From the NCBI GenBank assembly GCA_036378535.1, contig DASUWH010000079.1, positions 1-64,000 on the forward strand: 64,000 nt of DNA. Direction: 5' to 3'. Positions within the stretch are counted from its first letter, which is position 1; every line of letters begins with the position of its first letter. The notes beneath the pieces were generated by a model that saw only the letters and a program-made list of their open reading frames with translations, had not been told where the DNA came from and searched no databases. The position numbers and the translations under genes were made by a program. Below, piece after piece: positions 25,029 to 33,822 of the stretch. The DNA is from Gp1-AA122 sp036378535. Lineage in GTDB: Bacteria; Acidobacteriota; Terriglobia; Terriglobales; Acidobacteriaceae.

Positions 25029-26699
25029 ATGGCCCGGATGACGCGGCGTGGATTCGTAAAAGGTGCAGCGGCAATGCCCGTGATGATGGCAACTTCTGCT
25101 CTGGGACAGGCAAGCGCGCCGGGCGAGCGCTACGACATTGTCGTGGCCGGCGGCGGCCACAACAGCCTGATCACCACCGCTTATCTGGCCAAGGCAGGAT
25201 ACCGCTGCCTGGTTTTGGAAGGGCGGCCGATCGTCGGTGGCGGAGTTAAGACGGCGCAACTCACCCTGCGCGGGTTCCACGATGATGTCTGCTCCACAGC
25301 ACACTCGTTCATCCAGGATAACCCGCTCATCCGAAATGATGAATTGGGTTTGCGCGACTACGGTCTCGAGTACCTCGATCCCGATCCTGTATTTCACGTT
25401 CCCTTTGCCGACGGAAGTTATTTAACCCAGTGGCGCGATGCCGATCGCACGGTAGCGGAGTTCGCCAAATTCTCCAAGAAGGACGGCGAAGCGTACCGCA
25501 GGATGCTGAGCGAATTCGATGTGATTCGTCCCATGATCAGCGCTCTCACTTTCACCCCTATCGGTTTTGGAAAACCGCTAAACGATCGATTGAACGAAAT
25601 CCCGCGCGGCAAGCTGTGGCAGCGGCGCTTCGCCATGTCCGCGTGGGAGAATATTCGCGACAATTTCCAGGACGATCACAGCCGCATCTTTCTGTTATTC
25701 CTGGCGCACATTGCGGCCGAGCCCCCGGACGCTCCCGGCACTGGGCGGCTCGCCTATAGCTCTGCCCGGCAGCAGACTACGGGCCGCCCCATTCCCAAAG
25801 GCGGGTCAGGAATGCTGACGCAGGCTCTGGCCCGCTATATCGAAGCCCATCAGGGCGTCGTTCTGACCAATAAGTGGGTTGAGAAATTCATCATCGAGAG
25901 CGGCAAGTGCGTGGGCGTGGAATGCTCCGATGGAAGCTCATACCGCGCCGGCAAAGCCGTCGTTTCAACCCTGCATATCAAACACCTGATTGACATGGCG
26001 CCGCGCGAGTTGTGGGGGCAGGACTTTCTCGATGGCGTCGAAACATGGCAGCCGGAACACGCCATGTTTGTCACCCATTACGCCACCAGTGAGCCGCCGA
26101 AATTTCCGGTACAGGGCGGGATGCTGGCCCCAATTGAAGCTGGCATGATGGCGACTGTCGACCGCGCTCTCCGCTTCGGCTACGACGATTCGCGCGGCGT
26201 CATCAACCTCGAGGAACCCCCGGTTCAGGTCATTACGCCCACCGTGACCGATCCTTCGAGAACTCCTCCCGGATTGCATAGCATGAAGATCGTGGGGTGG
26301 CAGCCCTACGCGTTGAAGGAAGGTCCGCAGCACTGGGATGAGGTGAAGAAGCAGGTCTCCGAAGCGAACCTCAAAATTCTCCAACGCTATGCCACCAATC
26401 TGACCGACGACAAAATCCTGGCACGCTTTATAACCAGTCCCTTGGATCTGGAGCGCATGAATCCGCATTTCTGGCATGGTTGCGCTCACGGGGGCGCGCA
26501 ATCGATATCGCAGACCGGTCCCATGCGGCCAGTACCCGGCTACGCGCAGCACCGCATGCCCATCCCCGGTTTGTACCAGACAGGTGCGACCACCTATCCC
26601 GGCGGATCGGTGACGGGCGCGCCCGGCCGCAATGCGGCTATGGTGATGCTAAAAGATTTTGGAACTAGCCTCGACGCAGTTGTGCAGAAGAAATCTTAA
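25029..26699 (+). CDS. Tat-exported NAD(P)/FAD-dependent oxidoreductase (phytoene-desaturase/PYROXD2-like)
   Basis: The 556-residue flavoprotein begins with a twin-arginine signal (TRRGFVK, Arg6-Arg7, then a hydrophobic AAAMPVMMATSALG), so it should be folded with FAD in the cytosol and exported. The Rossmann motif is VVAGGGHNSLITTAYL with the ribose-binding Glu in LVLEGR (about residue 65), followed by IVGGGVKTAQL. A C-terminal FAD contact is likely in GLYQTGATTYPGGSVTGAPGRN. The GGGHN variant and overall architecture are those of the carotenoid-desaturase-like PYROXD2 branch rather than true carotenoid enzymes; no carotenoid genes are nearby. GGAGGAATC precedes ATG 25029. The multiheme cytochrome gene follows 21 bases later, a natural electron acceptor. 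Confidence 0.85.
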   Translation: MARMTRRGFVKGAAAMPVMMATSALGQASAPGERYDIVVAGGGHNSLITTAYLAKAGYRCLVLEGRPIVGGGVKTAQLTLRGFHDDVCSTAHSFIQDNPLIRNDELGLRDYGLEYLDPDPVFHVPFADGSYLTQWRDADRTVAEFAKFSKKDGEAYRRMLSEFDVIRPMISALTFTPIGFGKPLNDRLNEIPRGKLWQRRFAMSAWENIRDNFQDDHSRIFLLFLAHIAAEPPDAPGTGRLAYSSARQQTTGRPIPKGGSGMLTQALARYIEAHQGVVLTNKWVEKFIIESGKCVGVECSDGSSYRAGKAVVSTLHIKHLIDMAPRELWGQDFLDGVETWQPEHAMFVTHYATSEPPKFPVQGGMLAPIEAGMMATVDRALRFGYDDSRGVINLEEPPVQVITPTVTDPSRTPPGLHSMKIVGWQPYALKEGPQHWDEVKKQVSEANLKILQRYATNLTDDKILARFITSPLDLERMNPHFWHGCAHGGAQSISQTGPMRPVPGYAQHRMPIPGLYQTGATTYPGGSVTGAPGRNAAMVMLKDFGTSLDAVVQKKS

Positions 26700-26720
26700 T
26701 AGCGCAGTCCGGAGGAATCC

Positions 26721-27287
26721 GTGAAGCGATGGACCCCTGTTCTCTGGTTATTGGTTGTCGCGCTGGCTATTGGCATCGTAGATCGAACCGAAGCGCAGAC
26801 CAGGCACGCGGTGCCGGATAATCCCTTAAAGCCCGCGCCCCCGCAGCAACCTATTGCCTACAGCCACAAACAACATCTGGCGCTTGGACTGGAATGCCAA
26901 TCCTGCCACACCAATCCCGATCCCGGGAAACTTATGACTTTTCCCGCGACCGGTCGTTGCGCCGAGTGCCACAAAACCAACGACAGCACGCCCGCTCTTC
27001 AAAAGCTGGCTCAATTCACCAAAACCGATCAACCCATTCCCTGGGTGCGCGTCTACAAACTTTTGCCGGGAGTGAATTGGAGCCACCGCAGGCATCTGGA
27101 TGCGGGCGTAAGCTGCATCACCTGCCACGGCCCGGTCGCTCAGCTCGAAAGAATGTCCGAGCTAACCAGCGTGACGGCCATGTCAGTTTGTATCGACTGT
27201 CACGACCGCAACCACGCACAGACCACGTGTAATACTTGTCATTCCGGTCCGACCGGCGTCAGCGGAACAGGCAAGGGCACGCCGTAG
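26721..27287 (+). CDS. Periplasmic multiheme c-type cytochrome (five CXXCH, cytochrome c3/c7-like)
   Basis: The 188-residue protein starts at GTG 26721, preceded by GGAGG at five bases. A signal segment spans residues 1-25. Five heme-binding motifs are present: CQSCH (59-63), CAECH (80-84), CITCH (132-136), CIDCH (157-161) and CNTCH (170-174), with extra His residues (YSHKQH, WSHRRH) as distal ligands, as in class III cytochromes. It should shuttle electrons in the periplasm. Its position directly after the Tat-exported flavoprotein suggests that it takes electrons from it and passes them to the respiratory chain; this is inference. It converges on the SnoaL-like gene with an 11-base gap. Confidence 0.9.
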   Translation: MKRWTPVLWLLVVALAIGIVDRTEAQTRHAVPDNPLKPAPPQQPIAYSHKQHLALGLECQSCHTNPDPGKLMTFPATGRCAECHKTNDSTPALQKLAQFTKTDQPIPWVRVYKLLPGVNWSHRRHLDAGVSCITCHGPVAQLERMSELTSVTAMSVCIDCHDRNHAQTTCNTCHSGPTGVSGTGKGTP

Positions 27288-27298
27288 TTGGAACGAGG

Positions 27299-28135
27299 CT
27301 ACTCGATCGTTGTCTGCTGGCTGATAGCCATCTGCCAGCTTCCGCCGCGCTTGATCCACACCCGGGTGACGTGGGTTGGCTTCTTGTCTCCGGTCTGATG
27401 CTGAGCCGTCATCACGATGGCATCGGGAAAATCGAACATTTTGCCCGAAACCAGCGGGGATGGTGCTGAACCAGCACCTGCCTGTTTTTGCTTGTCGAGA
27501 ATGGCCATGCGGTCGGCCTTGGTCATCACATGGTCGTTATTCGAATTGGTCAACGTGAACTCGTCGGCAATGTGCGGCGCCCAGCCCTGCGAGTCATGAT
27601 TCGTGACAGCCGTCTCCAAAGCCTGCCAGGACGAGATCACCCCCTGCTCATCGCTATTCTTGGGCTGATAGGGAAGCGATTTGCAGGGGTTTTCGCACTC
27701 CGTCAGCCCCGGTCCGGCCGGCGGTTGCGCTTTGGCCACGAGGGTGGCGTCGTGATAGACCAGCAAGCGCCATTGTCCCGCGCGTCTTACCCACACCCGC
27801 AGGGTGTGCAGCCTGCCGGCGGACGCGGTGACTACGCCCACATCGCCGTAAACCCGCTGTTTCACGTTTTCCGTGTCCGCCGTCGCGCCATCTTTCTGGA
27901 CATCAGCCAGGAGCTGTTGTTTGCTCCGAGTTTTACCGGACGAATCCGTCCAGGTGAAATCCGCGTCCAGTGTGGTGGTCAGCTCGGACAGGTTCGCCTG
28001 TTCGAGGTTCTGGGCGAAGATCTGGTCGGCCTTGGCAAGGCCCGCATCGCTGGTTGAAGCGTCGGCTGGCGCTGCCGAATGCGCGAGTGTGGAAGCCCAC
28101 AGCAAGAATCCGAAGAATAGATAAATTTGCTTCAT
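27299..28135 (-). CDS. Secreted protein with two SnoaL/DUF4440-like (NTF2-fold) domains
   Basis: The 278-residue product has a Sec signal peptide (about 1-20, YLFFGFLLWASTLAHSAA). Two similar domains of about 110 residues follow, each with the DUF4440 layout: a first helix with A-N-L-S, DADFTWTDSSGK or ADEFTLTNSNND, then KQQLLADVQKDG or KADRMAILDKQK, and finally VWVRRAGQWRLLVYHDATLV or VWIKRGGSWQMAISQQTTI. The tandem arrangement suggests internal duplication. NTF2-fold domains bind small molecules or act as isomerases or hydrolases; the reaction is unknown. It lies between the cytochrome gene and the TonB receptor on the opposite strand. Confidence 0.78.
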   Translation of the reverse strand: MKQIYLFFGFLLWASTLAHSAAPADASTSDAGLAKADQIFAQNLEQANLSELTTTLDADFTWTDSSGKTRSKQQLLADVQKDGATADTENVKQRVYGDVGVVTASAGRLHTLRVWVRRAGQWRLLVYHDATLVAKAQPPAGPGLTECENPCKSLPYQPKNSDEQGVISSWQALETAVTNHDSQGWAPHIADEFTLTNSNNDHVMTKADRMAILDKQKQAGAGSAPSPLVSGKMFDFPDAIVMTAQHQTGDKKPTHVTRVWIKRGGSWQMAISQQTTIE

Positions 28136-28346
28136 GGATATTTCCTTTTCTCCTGCGGAGCCGCGGCGTTGCTTTTTACCACATCACCGTAAAGGAGCTA
28201 AAAGGTCAGCGCTTCGGAGAGGGAACTCCTTTGATATCAACAACTCTGGCGAGGAGCATCCCTGCTCGCGGATTACGGTCAGACCACCATACCACAAATT
28301 CTTTGGATACCGGTCATCGAAAAAGCTTGACTCTGCAGGGCTGGCA

Positions 28347-28367
28347 ATGGTACAGCTGTCGGACCAG
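28347..28367 (+). promoter_or_regulatory. FadR-type operator candidate, copy B, upstream of the TonB receptor
   Basis: The core TGGTACAGCTGTCGGACCA differs from copy A at two of 21 positions over the whole motif. It ends 52 bases before the inferred ATG of the receptor. The similarity is too long to be chance between two unrelated intergenic regions and links the receptor to the FAD oxidoreductase gene. Confidence 0.65.
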
Positions 28368-28419
28368 TTAGGTGGGGAGCCCATCTTTCACCAACAACTC
28401 GTTCGCACGGAGAACCGGT

Positions 28420-31400
28420 ATGAGCTTTTCGGGTCGGGGTCTGCGCTTCGGAAGCACAGTCACGTGGCTGTCTGCGGTGGTCGTGCTTTGCCTCGCCGTT
28501 CCACAGATGTTTGGCCAGGCCAACTTCGGCAGAATCCTGGGAGCGGTGCAGGACAAGAGCGGTGCCGCCGTGGCTGGCGCGACGGTCACCATCACGGATG
28601 TGCAGCGCGGTACCAGCCGCAGCCTCAAGACCGACGAGGCGGGCGAGTATGCCGCCCCTGATTTGGTACCGGGGACTTACACTGTGCAGGCGACCGCGCA
28701 AGGCTTTAAAGCGGTGCAGCGACCCAATCTCACCGTCGAAGTCGCAAAAGACCTGCGCGTCGATTTCTCCCTGGTTCCGGGCGATGTCTCCGAAGTCATC
28801 GAAGTTCAGGAAGACGTGCCCTTGGTGGATACCACCAGTTCTACACTAGGCGGCACGCTCAGCAACACCGAGATCAATGAGATCCCGCTCAACGGGCGCA
28901 ACTACGAGAATCTGTTGTCGGTTCGCCCTGGTATCACGCGCTATCCGGGAGGTGGCTTTTCGACCCTCAGCACCAATGGTGTCCGTCCGGAAGACAACGT
29001 CTTCATCATGGACGGTTTGAACGACGACGAGCCCTTTTCGATGCAGTCGATGATCAACGGGCCGCCGCTGTTCGGCGACACGACCACGGTGATGCCGATT
29101 GATGCCATCCAGGAGTTCAACACGATCGAGAACCCTAAAGCGGAATATGGCTGGAAGCCGGGCGCCATTGTGAACGTTGGCTTGAAATCCGGCACGAACA
29201 GCCTGCATGGTACTGCTTATGCTTTCGGCCGGCAGGACAGCTGGGATGCCAACAACCCATTCATCGGCTCAGCCCTGCCCATGAATTTGCAGCAGTTCGG
29301 GGGTACGGTTGGTGGCCCGATCAAAAAAGACAAGCTTTTCTTTTTCGGGGGATATGAAGCACAACGCTACGATGCCGGCAGTCCCTTCCTGCTGAATACA
29401 CCCGTAACCACTTCCATTGGCGATGCAAGCGCCAGCATCGTTGATGCCTGCAACGCGGTAGGGTTTGCGAATGTCAATCCACTAAGCGCGCACTTGTTCG
29501 ACCTCCAGTCAGATTGCTCGGTGGGTCCAAACTCTTTTTATCCCCACAACAACGGCTCTTCGCCCAGCTTTGCTCCCAAGTTGACCAACACCAATCACAT
29601 CAATAGCGCCTTGGGGAAGATCGACTATCACCTGAATGAACGTAATCTGATCACGGGTGAATACTTTTTCGGACAGCTGAATGGAGTCGTCAACGACGCC
29701 CCCAACGAGCTCGCCCGCGCATGGGAATTGCAGGTGCACACGCGCTCGCAGGTGACTGGGTTGAACTGGATCTGGACGCCGAATACGCGCTGGGTCAACG
29801 AAGCGCGCTTCGGTTATAGCCGCTTCTACCAGCCGTCGCATACAGTGGATCACAACGTTCCGGCAACTACGTATGGCGTCAATACCGGAATTACGAATCC
29901 ACTCTATGGCGGCATGCCCGACATCCGCATTCAAGGCTTTGCGCCGCTAGGCAACAGCTTTCTCAAGATCCAGGGCCCGGATCAGGTCGCGCAGTTTTCC
30001 GATGCCGTTTCTTACACGGTTGGCAAGCACGCGTTCAAGTTCGGGGGTGAGTTCCGGCACGACATGATCACCGGAGCGGCTTACAGAGAGGCCAAAGGCC
30101 GAGTTGATTTCAAGAGCCAAGATAATTGCCCATTCTGCGCCTTTCCCTTCGCGCTGGAGAACTTCCTTGCTGGAACGCCAAGGCGAGGACAGATACTCCT
30201 CGGCGATCCTCTGCGTCACGTCCATTTCGAGCAGTTCGCTGGTTACATACAGGACGATTTTCGCGCAACGAACCGGCTAACGGTGAACTTGGGCCTGCGA
30301 TATGAGTTGAATACGGTACTCAAGGAAGCTCATGACCAATTGGCTAATTTTTATCCCAATCAAGGCGTTGTGCAGGTTGGTCACGGTGTCAGTTCGCCCT
30401 ACAACGGCGATCACAACAACTTTGCTCCGCGTTTTGGCTTCGCCTGGGATGTGACGGGAAGCGGGAAGAATGTAGTTCGCGGCGGAGCAGGTGTGGCCTA
30501 CGAAGTTCTGGGCGCGAATGTGTTCCTGCTCTACGCGAATCGGATGGGCCTGAATACCAATCCTTCCGGCGCCATTATTGGGCCCGGTGGACAGACCCCG
30601 GGCGGGAACATTAACGTTGCTACGGTCACGTTACCTCCTTCAAACATTAATTGGAGCAGCGCCGGTCCTGTATTTAATGTCCCTTCGCAGATCGACTGCT
30701 CTCCTCAGACCGGAACGCCGTGCGCCGTACTGGGTGTCAATCCGAACATCCGGACTCCTTATGTCACCAACTGGAACCTGGGCTTGCAGCACGCTTTTAC
30801 GAACAACACTTCCCTCGATCTCAGCTATGTAGGAAATCACGGCACGAAGATACTGGGCGTGCGCGACATAAACCAGGTTGTTCCCGCTCTTGACTCCGGA
30901 GATTTCCAATCCGGGCGGCCATACAACGCGCAGTTCCCCTATTTGTCGTATATCAACGTGCTGGGCAACTATGCCAAATCGAACTACCACAGCCTGCAGG
31001 CCACACTGACACAGCGCAATTATCACGGGCTGTCGATGACTGCTGGCTATACCTACGGTCATGCCCTTGACAGTTCGTCCTCCAACTGGGGCCTGGCGCC
31101 GCCGCAGGATAGCTACAACTACGCCTCGGAATATGCCAGCAGTGATTTCGATATCCGCCACCGCTTTACCTTCACGACGAGCTACGCACTGCCCGGGCGG
31201 GATGGCTTTGCACAGATGCTGAAGGGATGGCAAGTGAATTCCTTCCTCACCCTGCAAACTGGTCAGCCCTGGACGGTGCAGGATACCGGCAACGGGTTTA
31301 GCAACACCGACGAAATTGATAATCCCGCATGGGTCTATAGCGGAGGCGAGCGCTGGAATTTCATAGGCAATCCCTCCGACTTCAAGCCCACCGCAGTTGG

Positions 31401-31896
31401 AATCCCGTATTTCGGGCCGGGAACGCAGGACCCGACGCTGCCGATTGATCCAACACTCGCGGTGAACAATCCGGTGTGTACTGCAGCCGCAAATACCCCC
31501 GGATTGCTGGCCTCGTTGCAAGCAGGCGGCTGCTACGTCGTGGGAAAGAGCGTGATGTTTCCACCGGTACTTGGCACTTATGGCACCATGGGCCGTAATC
31601 TCTTCCGCGATACCGGTTTCAAGAACTGGGACATGTCGGTGAGCAAGGTATGGACAATCACGGAGCGCTTCCACGCGCAGTTCCGCTTTGAATTGTTCAA
31701 CGTCCTCAACCACCGTAATCTCGCGAATCCCTATGGCGCGCAAAATGGGTTTGGCGCGGGTGCATTTAACGATCCGTCAACCGGAGCCGGCAGCTTCGGT
31801 TGCGGTTGCGCTACGCCCGACGTCGCCGCTTCCAACCCGGTGCTTGGTTCCGGCGGTCCGCGCAAAATTCAGCTGGGGTTGAAGCTGAGCTTCTAG
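28420..31896 (+). CDS. TonB-dependent receptor, Oar-type, with N-terminal carboxypeptidase-regulatory-like domain
   Basis: The 1158-residue outer-membrane protein starts at ATG 28420, six bases after GGAGA; GTG 28372 would extend it by 16 residues. A signal peptide ends near GQA. It is followed by a carboxypeptidase-regulatory-like beta-sandwich domain (NFGRILGAVQDKSGAAVAGA). The plug domain is recognisable by LNGRNYENLLSVRPG and NGVRPEDNVFIMDG, and a beta-barrel fills the rest, with the terminal strand ending in Phe (IQLGLKLSF). No SusD partner gene is adjacent, as is typical for Acidobacteria. It likely imports an organic substrate. Operator copy B places it in the FadR-type regulon. A short hairpin follows the stop. 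Confidence 0.92.
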   Translation: MSFSGRGLRFGSTVTWLSAVVVLCLAVPQMFGQANFGRILGAVQDKSGAAVAGATVTITDVQRGTSRSLKTDEAGEYAAPDLVPGTYTVQATAQGFKAVQRPNLTVEVAKDLRVDFSLVPGDVSEVIEVQEDVPLVDTTSSTLGGTLSNTEINEIPLNGRNYENLLSVRPGITRYPGGGFSTLSTNGVRPEDNVFIMDGLNDDEPFSMQSMINGPPLFGDTTTVMPIDAIQEFNTIENPKAEYGWKPGAIVNVGLKSGTNSLHGTAYAFGRQDSWDANNPFIGSALPMNLQQFGGTVGGPIKKDKLFFFGGYEAQRYDAGSPFLLNTPVTTSIGDASASIVDACNAVGFANVNPLSAHLFDLQSDCSVGPNSFYPHNNGSSPSFAPKLTNTNHINSALGKIDYHLNERNLITGEYFFGQLNGVVNDAPNELARAWELQVHTRSQVTGLNWIWTPNTRWVNEARFGYSRFYQPSHTVDHNVPATTYGVNTGITNPLYGGMPDIRIQGFAPLGNSFLKIQGPDQVAQFSDAVSYTVGKHAFKFGGEFRHDMITGAAYREAKGRVDFKSQDNCPFCAFPFALENFLAGTPRRGQILLGDPLRHVHFEQFAGYIQDDFRATNRLTVNLGLRYELNTVLKEAHDQLANFYPNQGVVQVGHGVSSPYNGDHNNFAPRFGFAWDVTGSGKNVVRGGAGVAYEVLGANVFLLYANRMGLNTNPSGAIIGPGGQTPGGNINVATVTLPPSNINWSSAGPVFNVPSQIDCSPQTGTPCAVLGVNPNIRTPYVTNWNLGLQHAFTNNTSLDLSYVGNHGTKILGVRDINQVVPALDSGDFQSGRPYNAQFPYLSYINVLGNYAKSNYHSLQATLTQRNYHGLSMTAGYTYGHALDSSSSNWGLAPPQDSYNYASEYASSDFDIRHRFTFTTSYALPGRDGFAQMLKGWQVNSFLTLQTGQPWTVQDTGNGFSNTDEIDNPAWVYSGGERWNFIGNPSDFKPTAVGIPYFGPGTQDPTLPIDPTLAVNNPVCTAAANTPGLLASLQAGGCYVVGKSVMFPPVLGTYGTMGRNLFRDTGFKNWDMSVSKVWTITERFHAQFRFELFNVLNHRNLANPYGAQNGFGAGAFNDPSTGAGSFGCGCATPDVAASNPVLGSGGPRKIQLGLKLSF

Positions 31897-31910
31897 GCGT
31901 TGTTGAAACC

Positions 31911-31943
31911 CTTCGGGCGGTGTACTTCCCAGACCGCCCGGAG
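31911..31943 (+). terminator. Stem-loop after the TonB receptor gene
   Basis: CTTCGGGCGGT (31911-31921) and ACCGCCCGGAG (31933-31943) pair at ten of eleven positions over an 11-base loop, starting 15 bases after the stop codon. There is no T-run, so it may be a factor-dependent terminator or an mRNA-stabilising hairpin. Confidence 0.45.
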
Positions 31944-32041
31944 GATAACTTAACTTCTCGCAAGAAGACTCTGATTAGGTACGGCAGCAACAAACGCAAG
32001 GTCCCTCGACTCCGCAGAATCGCCTGAAAAGGGGCAATTCT

Positions 32042-32059
32042 GCTGCGCTCGGGATGACA
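32042..32059 (-). repeat. Copy 2 of the dispersed 18-bp intergenic repeat
   Basis: This is the exact reverse complement of TGTCATCCCGAGCGCAGC at 15313-15330, between the TonB receptor and the LVIVD-like gene. It lies outside any coding region. Confidence 0.6.
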
Positions 32060-32141
32060 GAAATGAACTTAATCAGACCTTCCCTAAGATCTACCGTAGC
32101 GACGGCCCGCTGGGAGCCAGCCGCGAGGTCCGGAGCAAGGA

Positions 32142-33734
32142 GTGCCTGAACAGCAGAAGAAAAGAGCAGATTCGCGCGAAAATTCATCCCATAAATCGCG
32201 TTACAACCGGCGCGACTTTTTGAAAGCTGTAACCGGCGCAGGCGCTGGATTAGCGCTGACCGGAGCCGCCCTCCCCGCATTTGCCGATCGGCACGCCTCC
32301 CCCACCCCCAACAGCCTTACTTATCTCGATCGGCGGATGTACATCCACAACATGGAGATCGTCGCGCACTTTGCCCCCGGCGAAGACCGCGGCGGCAAGA
32401 TGCAGATGATGTCCATCGGCAATCGCCGGTACCTCATGCAGCAGGGCGATGTCATCGACGTTTCCGACGCGCGCAAGCCCACGATGTACAACCACAAGGG
32501 CTTCCAGGGCAATCAGCTTCAGGTCGCGTACAACAAGGATTTGAAGAAATGGATCCTGATGACCGGAGGGTCGGCTCCCATCACCGCGTCCACCCCTAAA
32601 GCGCCCAATGGAAAGTACGACGATCCTCATCTGGAAGATGCCTGGAGAAACTTCAAAGGCCTGCGCGGGGTGCGCTTCTACGATGCCACCGATCCCGCGA
32701 AAATCGTGAAGCTTTCTGAATTCAGCACCGGCGCAACCGGTTCAGGCACGCATCGCAATTATTACGATGGCGGCAAATACGCCTATCTCGATTGTTCACC
32801 CGACGATACCTTCATTCATCAGCCCTCGTATTTCCGGCCGCTAGTCAACGGCAACATGATCGTGGATTGCTCTGATCCAGCGAATCCCAAAGAAGTTTCT
32901 TTCTGGTGGGTTCCGGGATCGAAGAAGGGCGAGGAAGCGGAGTACGACAAGTGGATCTGGTCGAAGCTGGTGCCGCCCAAAGTTCATCCTGACCAGACGC
33001 CGTTCGTGGGCCTGCATGGACCGGTGTACGTGCCCAAAAAGCTCGAAGACGGCGGCAATCGCGGATATGGCGCCTGGGGCGCGAATGGTTTCATTATTCA
33101 TGACCTCTCCGATCCCAAGCACCAGAAGGCGATCGGCCAGTTTGAGCCACCAGCGCAGTATTCGGGCATGGGCATTGCGTTCCACACCATCTGGTGCGGG
33201 ATGCTGGAGCGCGGCTACGTGATCACCAATGGCGAGACCACAAACTCGGATTGCAACCAGATTTACCTTCCGAACTGGATTGTGGACATCCGCGACGAGC
33301 AACACCCGATTGCGGTCTCCCAGTTGCCGCGGCCGGTGCCGCCTCCGGAGGCGCCTTATCGTGATTTCTGCTTCAAGCGCGGACGTTTTGGGGCGCACAA
33401 TCCTCCGCACCTGAAAGCGCCGGGTACGATCTCGCCGAGCTTCATCGCCTATTCCTATTTCAACGCCGGGCTGCGCTGTTATGACATCGGCGATCTGCTG
33501 CGCCCGGAAGAAGTGGCATATTTCGTGCCACCGCAGGGCGGCGACCTGCACGAGTTCGGCAGTTGGAATCGGACTGTGGACAACGTCTTGGTCGAATGGG
33601 ATCGCAACCTGATCCACGTGGCCGCGGATACGGGAATCTACACTTTGAGTTGTCCGGCTCTCGGCAAGGCGCTTCTCGATCCCATGCCGGTGGCCAACTG
33701 GTCGTTACCCAAGCTGAACGAAGGCGCTGCTTAG
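32142..33734 (+). CDS. Tat-exported LVIVD-repeat-like (beta-propeller) protein
   Basis: The 530-residue product starts at GTG 32142, after GGAG and AAGGA. A twin-arginine signal (NRRDFLKAVTGAGAGLALTG, Arg23-Arg24) directs folded export. The body contains repeats of the type VIDVSDARKP, FYDATDPAKIVKL, IVDCSDPANPKEV, FIIHDLSDPKHQKAIGQF and IVDIRDEQHPIAVSQL, the D-x-x-D-P-x-x-P pattern of LVIVD-type propeller blades. No catalytic residues can be named. Tat export hints at a cofactor or a folded partner. It lies just downstream of the FadR-type TonB receptor and upstream of a secreted hydrolase gene, fitting a periplasmic module. Confidence 0.7.
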   Translation: MPEQQKKRADSRENSSHKSRYNRRDFLKAVTGAGAGLALTGAALPAFADRHASPTPNSLTYLDRRMYIHNMEIVAHFAPGEDRGGKMQMMSIGNRRYLMQQGDVIDVSDARKPTMYNHKGFQGNQLQVAYNKDLKKWILMTGGSAPITASTPKAPNGKYDDPHLEDAWRNFKGLRGVRFYDATDPAKIVKLSEFSTGATGSGTHRNYYDGGKYAYLDCSPDDTFIHQPSYFRPLVNGNMIVDCSDPANPKEVSFWWVPGSKKGEEAEYDKWIWSKLVPPKVHPDQTPFVGLHGPVYVPKKLEDGGNRGYGAWGANGFIIHDLSDPKHQKAIGQFEPPAQYSGMGIAFHTIWCGMLERGYVITNGETTNSDCNQIYLPNWIVDIRDEQHPIAVSQLPRPVPPPEAPYRDFCFKRGRFGAHNPPHLKAPGTISPSFIAYSYFNAGLRCYDIGDLLRPEEVAYFVPPQGGDLHEFGSWNRTVDNVLVEWDRNLIHVAADTGIYTLSCPALGKALLDPMPVANWSLPKLNEGAA

Positions 33735-33746
33735 AGGCATAAGACA

Positions 33747-33804
33747 GGCCACGGATTGGCACCGATCAAGCTCTATCCGTGTACATCCGTGAAAATCCGT
33801 AGCC
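33747..33804. repeat. Dispersed inverted-repeat element of the ATCCGTG type
   Basis: GGCCACGGATT (33747-33757) is matched at ten of eleven positions by AATCCGTAGCC (33794-33804), and ATCCGT recurs at 33775, 33785 and 33795 with a 10-base period. From memory, such ATCCGTG arrays occur in intergenic DNA of many soil bacteria. It separates the LVIVD-like gene from the hydrolase gene. Confidence 0.5.
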
Positions 33805-33822
33805 CCAGGGTTCGGAGGTCCA

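Noticed and set aside
30640..31743. A 367-codon open frame antisense to the first TonB receptor
   Set aside because: Shadow of GC-rich coding sequence; composition is unlike a real protein.
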